NCBI GenBank assembly: GCA_001464735.1
Contig: LNDU01000031.1
Span: 1-64,000, forward strand
Direction: 5' to 3'
Length of the DNA: 64,000 nucleotides
From: Nitrospira sp. Ga0074138
Lineage (GTDB): Bacteria; Nitrospirota; Nitrospiria; Nitrospirales; Nitrospiraceae
The notes under the pieces were generated by a model. The model made no database searches and was not told the DNA's origin. It was given only the letters and a program-made list of their open reading frames with translations. Shown one piece after another: positions 49,320-57,661 of the stretch. The translations under genes and the position numbers were made by a program. Numbering within the stretch: the first letter of the stretch is position 1; each line of letters opens with the position of its first letter.

Positions 49320-49607
49320 ATGAAGGATCGTATGAAGTTGTTTATGGCGCTGTTTGCTGTGACTTTCGTGTTTTCGTCCGTGGCGGCGTTTGCCGGAGCG
49401 GATGTCACGTTCGCCCCGCTGGTGGCGACGGTAACAGGCTGGTTGCAGGGGAGCCTCGGAACCCTGTTGGCCCTGTTCGCGGCCCTGATGGGCGTCGGTT
49501 CCGCGATCCGTGGAAACTGGATCGGGCTGGCGGCCGGCGTGGGTGTGGCGATGGGGGCGTTCTACCTCCCCAACATCATCCCGACGATCACCACGGGCTT
49601 GATGTAA
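49320..49607 (+). CDS. F-type/TrbC-VirB2-like pilin
   Basis: From the ATG at 49320 (TGAGGAGGTCTGTC) the 95-residue product has an N-terminal signal-like segment (about 5-25, ending AFAGA), then two hydrophobic segments (about 38-60, TGWLQGSLGTLLALFAALMGVG, and about 65-85, IGLAAGVGVAMGAFYLPNII), the plan of a VirB2/TraA pilin that is cut and assembled as a membrane-spanning fibre subunit. It is the first gene of the tra block, with a terminator behind it. I do not see the F-type acetylation context. The longer frame from 49260 is rejected. Confidence 0.8.
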   Translation: MKDRMKLFMALFAVTFVFSSVAAFAGADVTFAPLVATVTGWLQGSLGTLLALFAALMGVGSAIRGNWIGLAAGVGVAMGAFYLPNIIPTITTGLM

Positions 49608-49615
49608 TGGTCGAC

Positions 49616-49639
49616 GGGGCGGGGAGTGATCCCCGCCCC
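49616..49639 (+). terminator. terminator after pilin gene
   Basis: A 10-bp perfect stem (GGGGCGGGGA / TCCCCGCCCC) with a GTGA loop is followed by ATTCTTTT. It lies 9 bp after the pilin stop and before traL. Partial read-through would make the pilin the most abundant product of the operon. Confidence 0.85.
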
Positions 49640-49662
49640 ATTCTTTTAGGAGACAGCAGGCG

Positions 49663-49938
49663 ATGGTCAAAATCCCTCGATACATTGATACCCAACCGCA
49701 GATCCTTTGGTGGGAGCTGGATGAAGTGATCTTGCTGGTTTTGTCGTTGTTCGCAGGGATCATGACGAGACAGCTGACGTATTTCCTACTTGGCGGATTC
49801 ATTGCGACGTACTTCGTCACGAAGCTTAAGAGCGGCAAGAGTAAGGGCTATGTCTTTCATTGGTTCTACTGGTTGGGGATACCTTCATTTCAGTTCCGTA
49901 GTCTGCCGCCCGGTCATCGGCGAGAATTTCTAGAATAG
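49663..49938 (+). CDS. traL: TraL-like transfer protein
   Basis: A 91-residue protein of the TraL/VirB3 type: a charged N terminus (MVKIPRYIDTQPQILWW) and two hydrophobic segments (about 23-42 and 44-60, IILLVLSLFAGIMT and YFLLGGFIATYFV), then a basic loop (KLKSGKSKGYVFHWFYWLG). TraL helps assemble the pilus at the inner membrane. It follows the pilin and its terminator, then traE, in the F-type order. The ATG follows TTAGGAGACAGCAGGCG. Confidence 0.85.
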   Translation: MVKIPRYIDTQPQILWWELDEVILLVLSLFAGIMTRQLTYFLLGGFIATYFVTKLKSGKSKGYVFHWFYWLGIPSFQFRSLPPGHRREFLE

Positions 49939-49970
49939 CTATTGGCTCAATACTGGATAGGAAGGTGTGT

Positions 49971-50549
49971 ATGAAGTTTGATCTGTTTGCTGATCAATTG
50001 GCTGACTCGAGAGTGAAGTCCATGGTCTTCATGGGGTTGTCAGTCATCCTCGCGGTGGCGTTGGTAGCGAACGGTTTATTCCGGGGCTCAACGGTTGTCG
50101 TCATGGTGCCGCCAGAAGTCGATCGAGAGATGTGGGCGGCGGGGAATGTCGCGTCTCCGGAGTATATGACGAAAATCGCCATGCCGCTGGTTGCCTATCT
50201 GTCCAATGTCCATCCCGATTCGGTGGAACTGAGCTTTAACGCGTTTATGGGGTATGTGGCACCGGAAGTCGCTGGGGTCATACGAGAGCGGCTTAATGCG
50301 GACAAGCGGTATGTCGTGGCTCGCCAAATGTCTCGCGCGTTTTATCCAAAGTCGGTTCAAGTGGTGAAAGATGAAGTGACATTGATCGGACTTGAGAAGC
50401 GATTTATCGCCGGAACGATCGTGGCGGATTCGGACAAACGGTATTACCGGTTAAAGATCCGGATGAATAACTGGAAACCAGAGATTGTCGCGTTTGATGT
50501 GGGCGTTCCTGAAGATACCGGGGCGGCGCCGGCGGATATGAAAGGGTAG
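49971..50549 (+). CDS. traE: TraE-like transfer protein
   Basis: A 192-residue TraE/VirB5-like inner-membrane protein (TraE family): one N-terminal transmembrane segment (about 17-38, VKSMVFMGLSVILAVALVAN) and a soluble periplasmic domain with VVVMVPPEVDREMWAAGNVASPEYM and YVAPEVAGVIRERL. ATG at 49971 follows GGAAGG; the GTG at 49965 is an alternative. It is expected to be part of the F-type pilus assembly complex. Confidence 0.85.
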   Translation: MKFDLFADQLADSRVKSMVFMGLSVILAVALVANGLFRGSTVVVMVPPEVDREMWAAGNVASPEYMTKIAMPLVAYLSNVHPDSVELSFNAFMGYVAPEVAGVIRERLNADKRYVVARQMSRAFYPKSVQVVKDEVTLIGLEKRFIAGTIVADSDKRYYRLKIRMNNWKPEIVAFDVGVPEDTGAAPADMKG

Positions 50550-50580
50550 TGGCGTTGTGTCGTCGGAGAGGGAGGGGAAG

Positions 50581-51384
50581 ATGGTGAAGTGGGGTATGCG
50601 AGATGGTGGCTCCATGATGTTGCGGATGGTGATGGCTTCAGTATTGGTGGTGGCCCTCGCTGTTCCGGCGTTTGCGACTCAACGGGTACAGGTTACCGAT
50701 GACAGCCCGATCCAGATCGAGGTGTCCTCACATCAATTAACCCTCATCAAACTTCCCTCGCCTGTCCAACCCAACGGATTGATGACAGTTAATCCAGCAT
50801 TCGAAATCCGGGCCAACGGGCGACATGTCGCGATAGACACGAAGAATACGACGGCTCCAGGCGATTTGATCGTGATGACTGAATCGCAATCGTATGTGTT
50901 TCAGGTCACGCCCAAGCTGATGCCAGCAGACATGATCGTGGTGGAAGATTTACGGGTGCCGGCGGGGAACGGGAAGCCGGATGCGGATCCGGTTCGTCGC
51001 GCAGATTCGTATGCGGGAGCCAACGTGGAATTGATTCAGCAGGTCGCGCAAGGGACGCTCCCCCGGTCCTGCGTACAAATGGAAGTCCCGAAGGAAGCGT
51101 ATCCAAAATGGATGGAACTTGAGGTGGTGAGTGGTTGGGAATATCGCTGCCAGCTCTATACGGTGCGGACGTATGAACTCTATAACGGAAAACCTGCCAC
51201 GCAGAGTCTTCGGCAAACGGAATTCTTTACGGGACAAGAATTGAGCATCGCGTTGGACCGTACGGTGATTCAGACCGGTGAAACAGCACTGGTGTATATC
51301 GTGACCTATTCACTGCCGCCGAAACCTGACAAGAGCACACGTCGCATTGCATCGCCGGATCCAGACGCGGGGAAGGGGAATTAA
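50581..51384 (+). CDS. traK: TraK-like secretin-type protein
   Basis: A periplasmic/outer-membrane TraK of 267 residues from the ATG at 50581, which follows GGAGAGGGAGGGGAAG. A signal peptide (about 13-33, MLRMVMASVLVVALAVPAFA) leads to TQRVQVTDDSPIQIEVSSHQLTLIKLP, the VirB9-like N-terminal region; the middle and C-terminal strands (PTKL, YRCQLYTVRTYELYNG) form the part that docks on TraV and TraB. The order traE-K-B is kept. An in-frame start at 50557 has no better ribosome-binding site. Confidence 0.88.
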   Translation: MVKWGMRDGGSMMLRMVMASVLVVALAVPAFATQRVQVTDDSPIQIEVSSHQLTLIKLPSPVQPNGLMTVNPAFEIRANGRHVAIDTKNTTAPGDLIVMTESQSYVFQVTPKLMPADMIVVEDLRVPAGNGKPDADPVRRADSYAGANVELIQQVAQGTLPRSCVQMEVPKEAYPKWMELEVVSGWEYRCQLYTVRTYELYNGKPATQSLRQTEFFTGQELSIALDRTVIQTGETALVYIVTYSLPPKPDKSTRRIASPDPDAGKGN

Positions 51385-51385
51385 G

Positions 51386-52681
51386 ATGGTCCCAGGACAA
51401 GGCGGGCTTGGAGATAAATTGCTGGGGAAGGCGCAGGCCGAGCGCAATCCATTCGGTACCGGTGGTGGAGGCTCGGGGAGTTGGAAGTTTCTGGTGGTTG
51501 GGGCGATCCTTCTCGTTGGCGTAACAGCAATGTTGCAAACCCTGCGTGCTGATCCGACCCCAGAACCAGTGGGGATTACTGGGAAGCCGGCAAGTAAGCC
51601 AGCCACACTGACGGCCACAGCGGATAAAGAGGCGTGGTTAGGGGAAGCCGCGGGCCGGGTCAAGAACATGGAAATACGAGAGCAACAGCTTGAGCAACAG
51701 GTCAAGACAATGCAGGAGGATTATCGTCGGAAGACCGACGAGTTGGAAAAGCAGGTCAAAGCGATGCAGACACAACCGCCCGGGAATCCGAGAATGACGG
51801 GCCTAGCCCCGTCGACTCAGGTTGCTGTGCGTCAGGGGATTACGCCTCCTCCTGCAGCATTACCGGCCTTGCCGCCGACAGGGCAACCTGGTCAGCCAGG
51901 TGTGGTGAGGACTGGTGGGGCGATGCCCGCGCCTGGGCAAATTGGGTACGCTTCTGATTCAACATTTATTCAACCTCCCACGAGCCGTATTCGCGTGATG
52001 ACGCCTGATCCGTCGATAGCTCAAGGGACGAATCCATCTCAGAAATACTGGATTCCTGTTGGAACCATTATGCCGGTGAAATTGCTCACGGGGTTGGATG
52101 CCCCAGGCAAGAGCACCTCCATGGGGGCGGAAGCTCATCCGGTCCTGATGTTTGTTGAGGACATGTCATCGCTGCCGAACAATATCCAAATGGATATGCG
52201 GGAATGTTTCATCCTGGGTGAGGGAGTGGGCGATCTGTCGGAGGAGCGCGCGAAGATCCGAACTCGCGCCTTGTCGTGCATTAAAGAGAAAGAACAACAG
52301 GCTATCGAAATTCCTATCCATGGGATGGTGACGGGAGAAGATGGAAAGGTTGGCTTACGCGGCCCGGTTGTCACGCGCGAAGGGGCGTTATTGGCGAAAG
52401 CTTTGTTGGCCGGGTTCGTGAACGGTATTTCGCGCGTGTTCATGCCTTATCAGCAAGGATTTACGATCTCGAATAGTCCTGCGCAGGCTTTTAATTTTCC
52501 TGATCCACAGAAAATTGGGATGGCGGGTATCGCGGGAGGTATGGGCGGGGCGGCTCAGACTTTGGCGCGGCACTATTCTCAGCTCGCGAAGGATATTTAT
52601 CCGATTATCGAGATTGATGCAGGTCGTCAGGGCAGTGTCATTATCACTGAGGGGCGTTCACTGCCGGATACGCCCAATTAG
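51386..52681 (+). CDS. traB: TraB-like VirB10-type scaffold
   Basis: A 431-residue TraB from the ATG at 51386 (GGGGAAGGGGAATT). An N-terminal transmembrane helix (about 34-52, WKFLVVGAILLVGVTAM), a coiled coil (about 85-130, KNMEIREQQLEQQVKTMQEDY), a proline-rich linker (about 140-190), and a C-terminal beta domain with YWIPVGTIMPVKLLTGLDAPG and the conserved VVTREGALLAKALLAGF. It spans the envelope and joins the inner- and outer-membrane rings of the transfer channel. Confidence 0.9.
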   Translation: MVPGQGGLGDKLLGKAQAERNPFGTGGGGSGSWKFLVVGAILLVGVTAMLQTLRADPTPEPVGITGKPASKPATLTATADKEAWLGEAAGRVKNMEIREQQLEQQVKTMQEDYRRKTDELEKQVKAMQTQPPGNPRMTGLAPSTQVAVRQGITPPPAALPALPPTGQPGQPGVVRTGGAMPAPGQIGYASDSTFIQPPTSRIRVMTPDPSIAQGTNPSQKYWIPVGTIMPVKLLTGLDAPGKSTSMGAEAHPVLMFVEDMSSLPNNIQMDMRECFILGEGVGDLSEERAKIRTRALSCIKEKEQQAIEIPIHGMVTGEDGKVGLRGPVVTREGALLAKALLAGFVNGISRVFMPYQQGFTISNSPAQAFNFPDPQKIGMAGIAGGMGGAAQTLARHYSQLAKDIYPIIEIDAGRQGSVIITEGRSLPDTPN

Positions 52682-52694
52682 AAGGAGGCTTGTG

Positions 52695-53501
52695 ATGCAA
52701 CGAGTGGGGACGGGGTTCGTAATGGCGTGCATGGGTTTACTGATTATAACGTCAGTGGCTGTGGCACATCCGACTCTGATGGATTCTGAATCAAGTAAGG
52801 CACGCATTGCCGTGATGAAAGCTTTTCCGGGGTCGACCATTCGTGATTGGCAGCCGGCGGCGATTCCAGGGATGTATATGTTCACGCTGAATGCCGATGA
52901 ACGGGTGTTCTTTGTGGATGAGTCCGGTCGCTACCTCTTAGCGCAAGCTGCGTTGTTTGACATGGAGACACAGCAGAATGTCACTCAAGGATTTCTCTTG
53001 GCGAAACGTCGTGAGCTGTTGGCGGCCGTGCCGTTGAACGATGCCATTCTCTATGTGCCGGATCAACTCGCAGAGGGGCAAAAAGCCACTGCGCCTGTGT
53101 TGGTATTCGATGACCCGGATTGTCCGTTTTGCCGCGAGCTCCATCCTGAAGTGAAACAACTCGTTTCGTCAGGTGTGCCGGTGGCGGTATTCCTCCATCC
53201 CGTGGAGCGATTGCATAAAGGGGCTACGCGGAAGTCCATGAACATTTGGTGTGCGGAGCGCCGGCAAGACATGATGGATTTAGCGCTCACTGGTAATGCT
53301 GTCCCAGAGGTGGCGCAGCCATGTGACACCCCGATCGACCGGAATTTGCAACTGGCCAGGCGATTGGGCGGTGGACCGACACCTTACATTGTGTTGCCGG
53401 ATGGGCGCACGGTGGCGGGGAAAAAACCTGCAGCGGAACTGCTCTCTATGTTGGGGCTACCACCTACCGTGGCGCAACAACTTGGGCAGGAGGGCCGATA
53501 G
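52695..53501 (+). CDS. dsbC: DsbC-family thiol isomerase
   Basis: A 268-residue periplasmic disulphide isomerase. The ATG at 52695 follows AAGGAGG; a signal peptide (about 8-24, FVMACMGLLIITSVAVA) is followed by a DsbC dimerisation-like part and a thioredoxin fold with the active site CPFC (PDCPFCRELHPEVKQLV, about 140-156). Two more cysteines (C181 and C201) suggest a second disulphide. F-type systems have many disulphide-bonded periplasmic parts (TraU, TraH), which this enzyme likely helps fold. Confidence 0.88.
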   Translation: MQRVGTGFVMACMGLLIITSVAVAHPTLMDSESSKARIAVMKAFPGSTIRDWQPAAIPGMYMFTLNADERVFFVDESGRYLLAQAALFDMETQQNVTQGFLLAKRRELLAAVPLNDAILYVPDQLAEGQKATAPVLVFDDPDCPFCRELHPEVKQLVSSGVPVAVFLHPVERLHKGATRKSMNIWCAERRQDMMDLALTGNAVPEVAQPCDTPIDRNLQLARRLGGGPTPYIVLPDGRTVAGKKPAAELLSMLGLPPTVAQQLGQEGR

Positions 53502-53543
53502 GACTCATGCACTGTGATGGGTTGAGGAGAATGGAGGTTCGCG

Positions 53544-54341
53544 ATGACTCGTTCGTTAAGAGGTAAGGCCGGGTTGGGGTTGATCGCGCTGACGCTGTTG
53601 TTGTCGGCGTGTGGCCACTACAAGACGGATTTCAACTGTAAGGGTTTTCCGGAATCTGGGTCTTGTCTCCCGACGAGCGAAGTCTATAAGCGTCGGCACG
53701 AACAACTCACGAAAATGAAAGCGGAAGGGAACGAGGCGCAAGCGACACCGAGCGGGAGCGGTGCTGGGGCGGCAGCAGACCGCGTCGCCGCGGTAGCCGG
53801 ACAGGCCGAGGTCCATCTGGGTCAGCCCAATATCACCGCTCCCAAAGTCATGAAGGTGTGGATCGCACCGTGGCGCGATTCTAGTAACTTTCTCCATGAA
53901 GCATCTGTTGTGTATGCGATTGTCCAGCAGTCGGACTGGACTTACGGTCGCGCCCCCAAAGGGGTCGCGCGTGGGAGTAAAGGGCCGAGCATCTTTGCTC
54001 CACGTATGACGCCGGGGTTGGTGGAAGGACCTGGAGCCTCACAGCGTGCCCTGAATGGGGGGCAACCGATTCTTGCGACGCCTCCTCCACCGGTCACTGC
54101 TGCCCCAGCACGTCCTCCGATGCCTGCGCAACAAGTTCCAGCGGGGCATGCGGCTGGCGTGCCAACACAATTAAATGGATCGCAGGATCCCTCCGTGATC
54201 CTTCGCCAATTACAGCAACAGGTTCCATCGATGGCCGGATCTGCTGGCACCTCAGGCGGGGTGCCGCCATCGGACTCCGAACCGTCTATTGAAGAGATGC
54301 AAGATCGGATACAAGGACAACGAGATCAAATGTATCAATAA
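53544..54341 (+). CDS. traV: TraV-like outer-membrane lipoprotein
   Basis: A 265-residue lipoprotein with a signal peptide and lipobox LLSACG (C23), then TDFNCKGFPESGSCLPTSEVY (the cysteine pair typical of TraV), KVMKVWIAPW and a proline/alanine/glutamine-rich C-terminal tail. TraV (VirB7-like) anchors the outer ring of the channel to the outer membrane. GAGGAGAATGGAGG precedes the ATG. It is in the right place, between dsbC and traC. Confidence 0.88.
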   Translation: MTRSLRGKAGLGLIALTLLLSACGHYKTDFNCKGFPESGSCLPTSEVYKRRHEQLTKMKAEGNEAQATPSGSGAGAAADRVAAVAGQAEVHLGQPNITAPKVMKVWIAPWRDSSNFLHEASVVYAIVQQSDWTYGRAPKGVARGSKGPSIFAPRMTPGLVEGPGASQRALNGGQPILATPPPPVTAAPARPPMPAQQVPAGHAAGVPTQLNGSQDPSVILRQLQQQVPSMAGSAGTSGGVPPSDSEPSIEEMQDRIQGQRDQMYQ

Positions 54342-54368
54342 AGAGGCGAGCAGAGAGGCGCGTTTGTC

Positions 54369-56888
54369 ATGGCTATTCCCTATAACTTAATGAAAGAAGC
54401 TTTAACCCGATTTCCATTGAGTGATTTCCTGACCTATTCCGCTTTCGATGAGGTGCGTCATGTCTATCGCTTGTCAGATGGACGAGTAGGCGCGATTTGG
54501 GTCATGCCTCCCTTGGGCTCATTAAATGGGGCCGCAGTGAAAGGGTTAGAGGGATTATTCTCGCTCGATCTGCCGCAAGGGTCAACGATTCAAGTGGCCA
54601 TGCATGGGTCGCCGGTTATTGAGCCGATTACTGAACACTATACGGCGATGCGCAATCATGCTGGCCAAAGTTCTACGCCGTACCGTGACGCGCAGACGAT
54701 GGAGAATTTTATGTTGCGGGCACGGGATACTCGGCTGATTCAAAGCACCGGGGTACGCCCTCGTGACCTAAATGTCTATGTGAGCGTCGGGATCCCGCTT
54801 GAAAATGAGCTGAATGACGGCATGCGTCTGGAGTTGATTTGGGAGAAGCTCAATGGGATCGAAAAACTCCTTGAAACCTGTGGATTCTTCCCACAACGGG
54901 TAACGGCCTATAACCTCCTCTGTTTGCTCCATCAATTATTGAATCCTGGACATAGCTGGGCCGAACGGCCGGCGACCTATGATCCGCGCCAGCTCATCAA
55001 AAAACAGGCGATTCGGTACGACACCAAGTGTCAGGTGTCACCGACTTCAATCTTTCTTGATGGGCGTTTCGTGAAATGCCTGACCGTGCAGCAATTCCCA
55101 GAGCAGTGGGATGGGTCGCGGAATCGAGAATTGATTGGCAGCAATCTGCGGTTGCAGGACCAGATCACCTGTCCCTTTTGGATGTCGCTCAATGTGATGC
55201 GGTACAACACGGTGAAGGCGGGCGCAGAAATCACTCGCAATCATGTGCTGATCACGAATCAGGCGGTGGGGGGCATCACACGGCTCATCCCGATTATTGG
55301 TAAAAAGAAAGATAATTTCGACCTCATGACCAATGCCATGACGGAGGGGAATCAGCCTCTGGGCATGTATTTTCAGGTGCTGCTCTATGCCGAGTCCGAG
55401 AGTGAATTAGAGCAACATAGCCAAAGCGTGCAAGCGCTCTACCGGACTCAGGAGTGGATGCTGCAGGAAGATACGTTTATTAGCTTCCCCTTATTTGTCT
55501 ACGCCATGCCGTTGTGTCTGACTCCTGACGTGCCGCTTGTTCGAAGTAAATTGCAGCGATTACACACGGTCCCCTCAAATGTGCCGGCTGAAATGGCTCC
55601 CGTGGTTGGGGATTGGAAGGGACTGGGCGCTCCGATCATGGTGTTTACTTCCCGATCTGGACAGGTGATGGGGCTAGATATTTTTGCCAATCCGGCCGGG
55701 AACTTCAATGTAGCCGTCGCGGCCAAAAGCGGCGCCGGTAAATCCTTCTGGGCGAATGAATTGATTCGGTCGTACCTCGGGACGCAAGGGCGTGTCTGGA
55801 TGATTGATGCCGGAAAATCATATCAAAAGCTCTGTGGGCATCTGAAAGGGCAGTTCCTCCAATTTGCGACGAAACGGGATACGTTCTGTCTAAATCCCTT
55901 CACCTTGTTAGATATTCCTGTTCAAGGACGGACCGAAGCAGAAGTGAAGGATGAGCGGCAAGAGCGGGTTGCGATGGTCAAAGATCTCATGGCGCAGATG
56001 GCATCTCCTAGCAAGGTTCTGCCGGATCTCCAAATGTCTTGGATGGAAGAGGCAATTCTCACCGTCTACGAAAAAGTTGGGCCGGAGGGCTCTCCAAGTG
56101 ATGTCAGCCAGGTGCTTCGAGAGATGGGCGATCAGCATGGGCGCAAAAAAGATCTCGCGGATATGTTGTTGCCCTTCTGTAAGGGCGGGAATTATGGCCG
56201 GATGTTCAACGGTCGTAACAACATCAATTTTGAAAGCGATTTTATCGTCTTAGAGTTGGATGGGTTAGATCAGCTTCCGGAGTTACGTTCGGTCATCCTG
56301 TTGCAACTGGTCATGAACATTCAATCGGCGATGTATTTGGGTGATCGCGGGCAACGCAAGATCTGCGGGATTGATGAAGCGTGGGATCTCCTCGCGCAAA
56401 AAGGTGATCAAGTGAGTAACGTCTCGGCCTTCTTCAACAAGGCCGTTCGCCGGGTCCGAAAATATAATGGGTCGTCTGTCGTGATCACACAGGGCGTGAA
56501 CGATTTCTACGATGTCATGGGCCGAACCGGCCAGGCCATTCTCGAAAACTCCGATTATCTCTTCTTATTGATGCAGAAGCCTGAAAGCTTACTCAGCTTG
56601 AAGAAGCATGAGCGGCTGGTGTTGGGCAGTTCAGAGTTCGACTTGCTGAACAGTGTGCACCGCGGTGATGGCTACTCTGAGGTGTATTTCTTCGCGCCGA
56701 CCGGTCGAGGGATTGGCCGGCTAGTGGTGCCTCGTGAAACGCAGCTGCGGTACACCACCAACTCGGATGAGGTGGCAAAGATTGAGCGGTTGGAACGTGA
56801 AGGGATGAAAACAGAAGAGGCGATCGCGCATTTGGTGGAACAAGAGCGGCAAGCGGCAGCTAAACGGGGGGTCAAGCAAGTGGCGTGA
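54369..56888 (+). CDS. traC: TraC-type VirB4 ATPase
   Basis: An 839-residue TraC, the VirB4-like ATPase that powers pilus assembly and transfer. Walker A is KSGAGKSFW near 454-462, Walker B is KICGIDEAWDLL near 660-671, and the C-terminal RecA part contains RRVRKYNGSSVVITQGVNDF. The N-terminal half is the TraC domain that contacts the membrane complex. It follows traV by 27 bp with a weak ribosome-binding site (AGAGAGGCGCGTTTGTC). Length and motifs fit the family. Confidence 0.95.
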   Translation: MAIPYNLMKEALTRFPLSDFLTYSAFDEVRHVYRLSDGRVGAIWVMPPLGSLNGAAVKGLEGLFSLDLPQGSTIQVAMHGSPVIEPITEHYTAMRNHAGQSSTPYRDAQTMENFMLRARDTRLIQSTGVRPRDLNVYVSVGIPLENELNDGMRLELIWEKLNGIEKLLETCGFFPQRVTAYNLLCLLHQLLNPGHSWAERPATYDPRQLIKKQAIRYDTKCQVSPTSIFLDGRFVKCLTVQQFPEQWDGSRNRELIGSNLRLQDQITCPFWMSLNVMRYNTVKAGAEITRNHVLITNQAVGGITRLIPIIGKKKDNFDLMTNAMTEGNQPLGMYFQVLLYAESESELEQHSQSVQALYRTQEWMLQEDTFISFPLFVYAMPLCLTPDVPLVRSKLQRLHTVPSNVPAEMAPVVGDWKGLGAPIMVFTSRSGQVMGLDIFANPAGNFNVAVAAKSGAGKSFWANELIRSYLGTQGRVWMIDAGKSYQKLCGHLKGQFLQFATKRDTFCLNPFTLLDIPVQGRTEAEVKDERQERVAMVKDLMAQMASPSKVLPDLQMSWMEEAILTVYEKVGPEGSPSDVSQVLREMGDQHGRKKDLADMLLPFCKGGNYGRMFNGRNNINFESDFIVLELDGLDQLPELRSVILLQLVMNIQSAMYLGDRGQRKICGIDEAWDLLAQKGDQVSNVSAFFNKAVRRVRKYNGSSVVITQGVNDFYDVMGRTGQAILENSDYLFLLMQKPESLLSLKKHERLVLGSSEFDLLNSVHRGDGYSEVYFFAPTGRGIGRLVVPRETQLRYTTNSDEVAKIERLEREGMKTEEAIAHLVEQERQAAAKRGVKQVA

Positions 56889-56903
56889 GATGGGGAGGAT
56901 CGA

Positions 56904-57467
56904 ATGACCGGGAGTCAAGCGCTGGCGGGAGTTTTGAGGCGTAAAACTGAATGGGCTGTCCGGGATGGATGGGCCAAACGCTTTGCCTTGGTCTTGGCCG
57001 GGTTGTCGATCAGCGCCTGTCTCGTGAGTCCTTGGTACGGGATTTATGTGCGTGATGATGAAAGCTTGCCGCAATACAGTTTCTTTATCGTCGACAAGAA
57101 GGCAGTGCCTAAACGCGGCGACTATGTCGCGTTTGAAATGACCCAAGCGTATGCCAATCGTGTGCGGCCACAGGGGCCGATGCGACCGTATGCGCGAGTG
57201 GGGAAGTTATGGCTCAAAGAGGCCTATGGGGTCACGGGGGATCCGATTCGTGTGGAAGGTCGTAGGATCTATGTGAACCATCGGAAAGTAGCGACGGTCA
57301 TAGAGCGGGATATTTTTCGGCAACAGATTGAGCCGGCCGAGCTGCCTCCAGTGATTCCGGAAGGCTTGTATTACCTTGGGCTGCCACATCAACGCTCATT
57401 TGATAGCCGCGTGATTGGGTTGGTTGAAGCGAAGGATTTACGAGGCGTGGTATGGCCTATTTTTTGA
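56904..57467 (+). CDS. S26-type signal peptidase of the transfer system
   Basis: A 187-residue inner-membrane peptidase (TrhF/TraF-type S26): one N-terminal membrane segment (about 26-46, RFALVLAGLSISACLVS), the serine region DDESLPQYSFF (S54), the lysine region KLWLKEAYGVTGDPI (K105 candidate) and the C-terminal YYLGLPHQRSFDSRVIG motif. In related systems it processes the pilin or circularises it. GGAGG lies before the ATG. Here no TraX-like acetylase is visible. Confidence 0.8.
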   Translation: MTGSQALAGVLRRKTEWAVRDGWAKRFALVLAGLSISACLVSPWYGIYVRDDESLPQYSFFIVDKKAVPKRGDYVAFEMTQAYANRVRPQGPMRPYARVGKLWLKEAYGVTGDPIRVEGRRIYVNHRKVATVIERDIFRQQIEPAELPPVIPEGLYYLGLPHQRSFDSRVIGLVEAKDLRGVVWPIF

Positions 57468-57661
57468 TACGACCGCTCCAGATCAAAGATGTGTCGCTTG
57501 CGCAGGACATTGTGGGCAACGTTCTTCGCGCAGCGTTAGTGCTGTGCATCTTATGGTATGCGGCTCAGCTGGTCTTACGGCCGATGCGGCCGGTCATGAA
57601 ACAAGCTCCGGATACTCATTGGGTGGTCGTTGAGGGGAGGGCTGATCATGCGGCAGTGTAA
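57452..57661 (+). CDS. small membrane protein in transfer operon
   Basis: A 69-residue protein with one clear membrane helix (about 22-43, VGNVLRAALVLCILWYAAQLV) and a charged C-terminal tail. It overlaps both neighbours, by 16 bp at its 5' end and 14 bp at its 3' end, which argues for coupled translation. No named transfer gene fits; the position is that of small accessory proteins in F-type operons. Confidence 0.55.
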   Translation: MAYFLIRPLQIKDVSLAQDIVGNVLRAALVLCILWYAAQLVLRPMRPVMKQAPDTHWVVVEGRADHAAV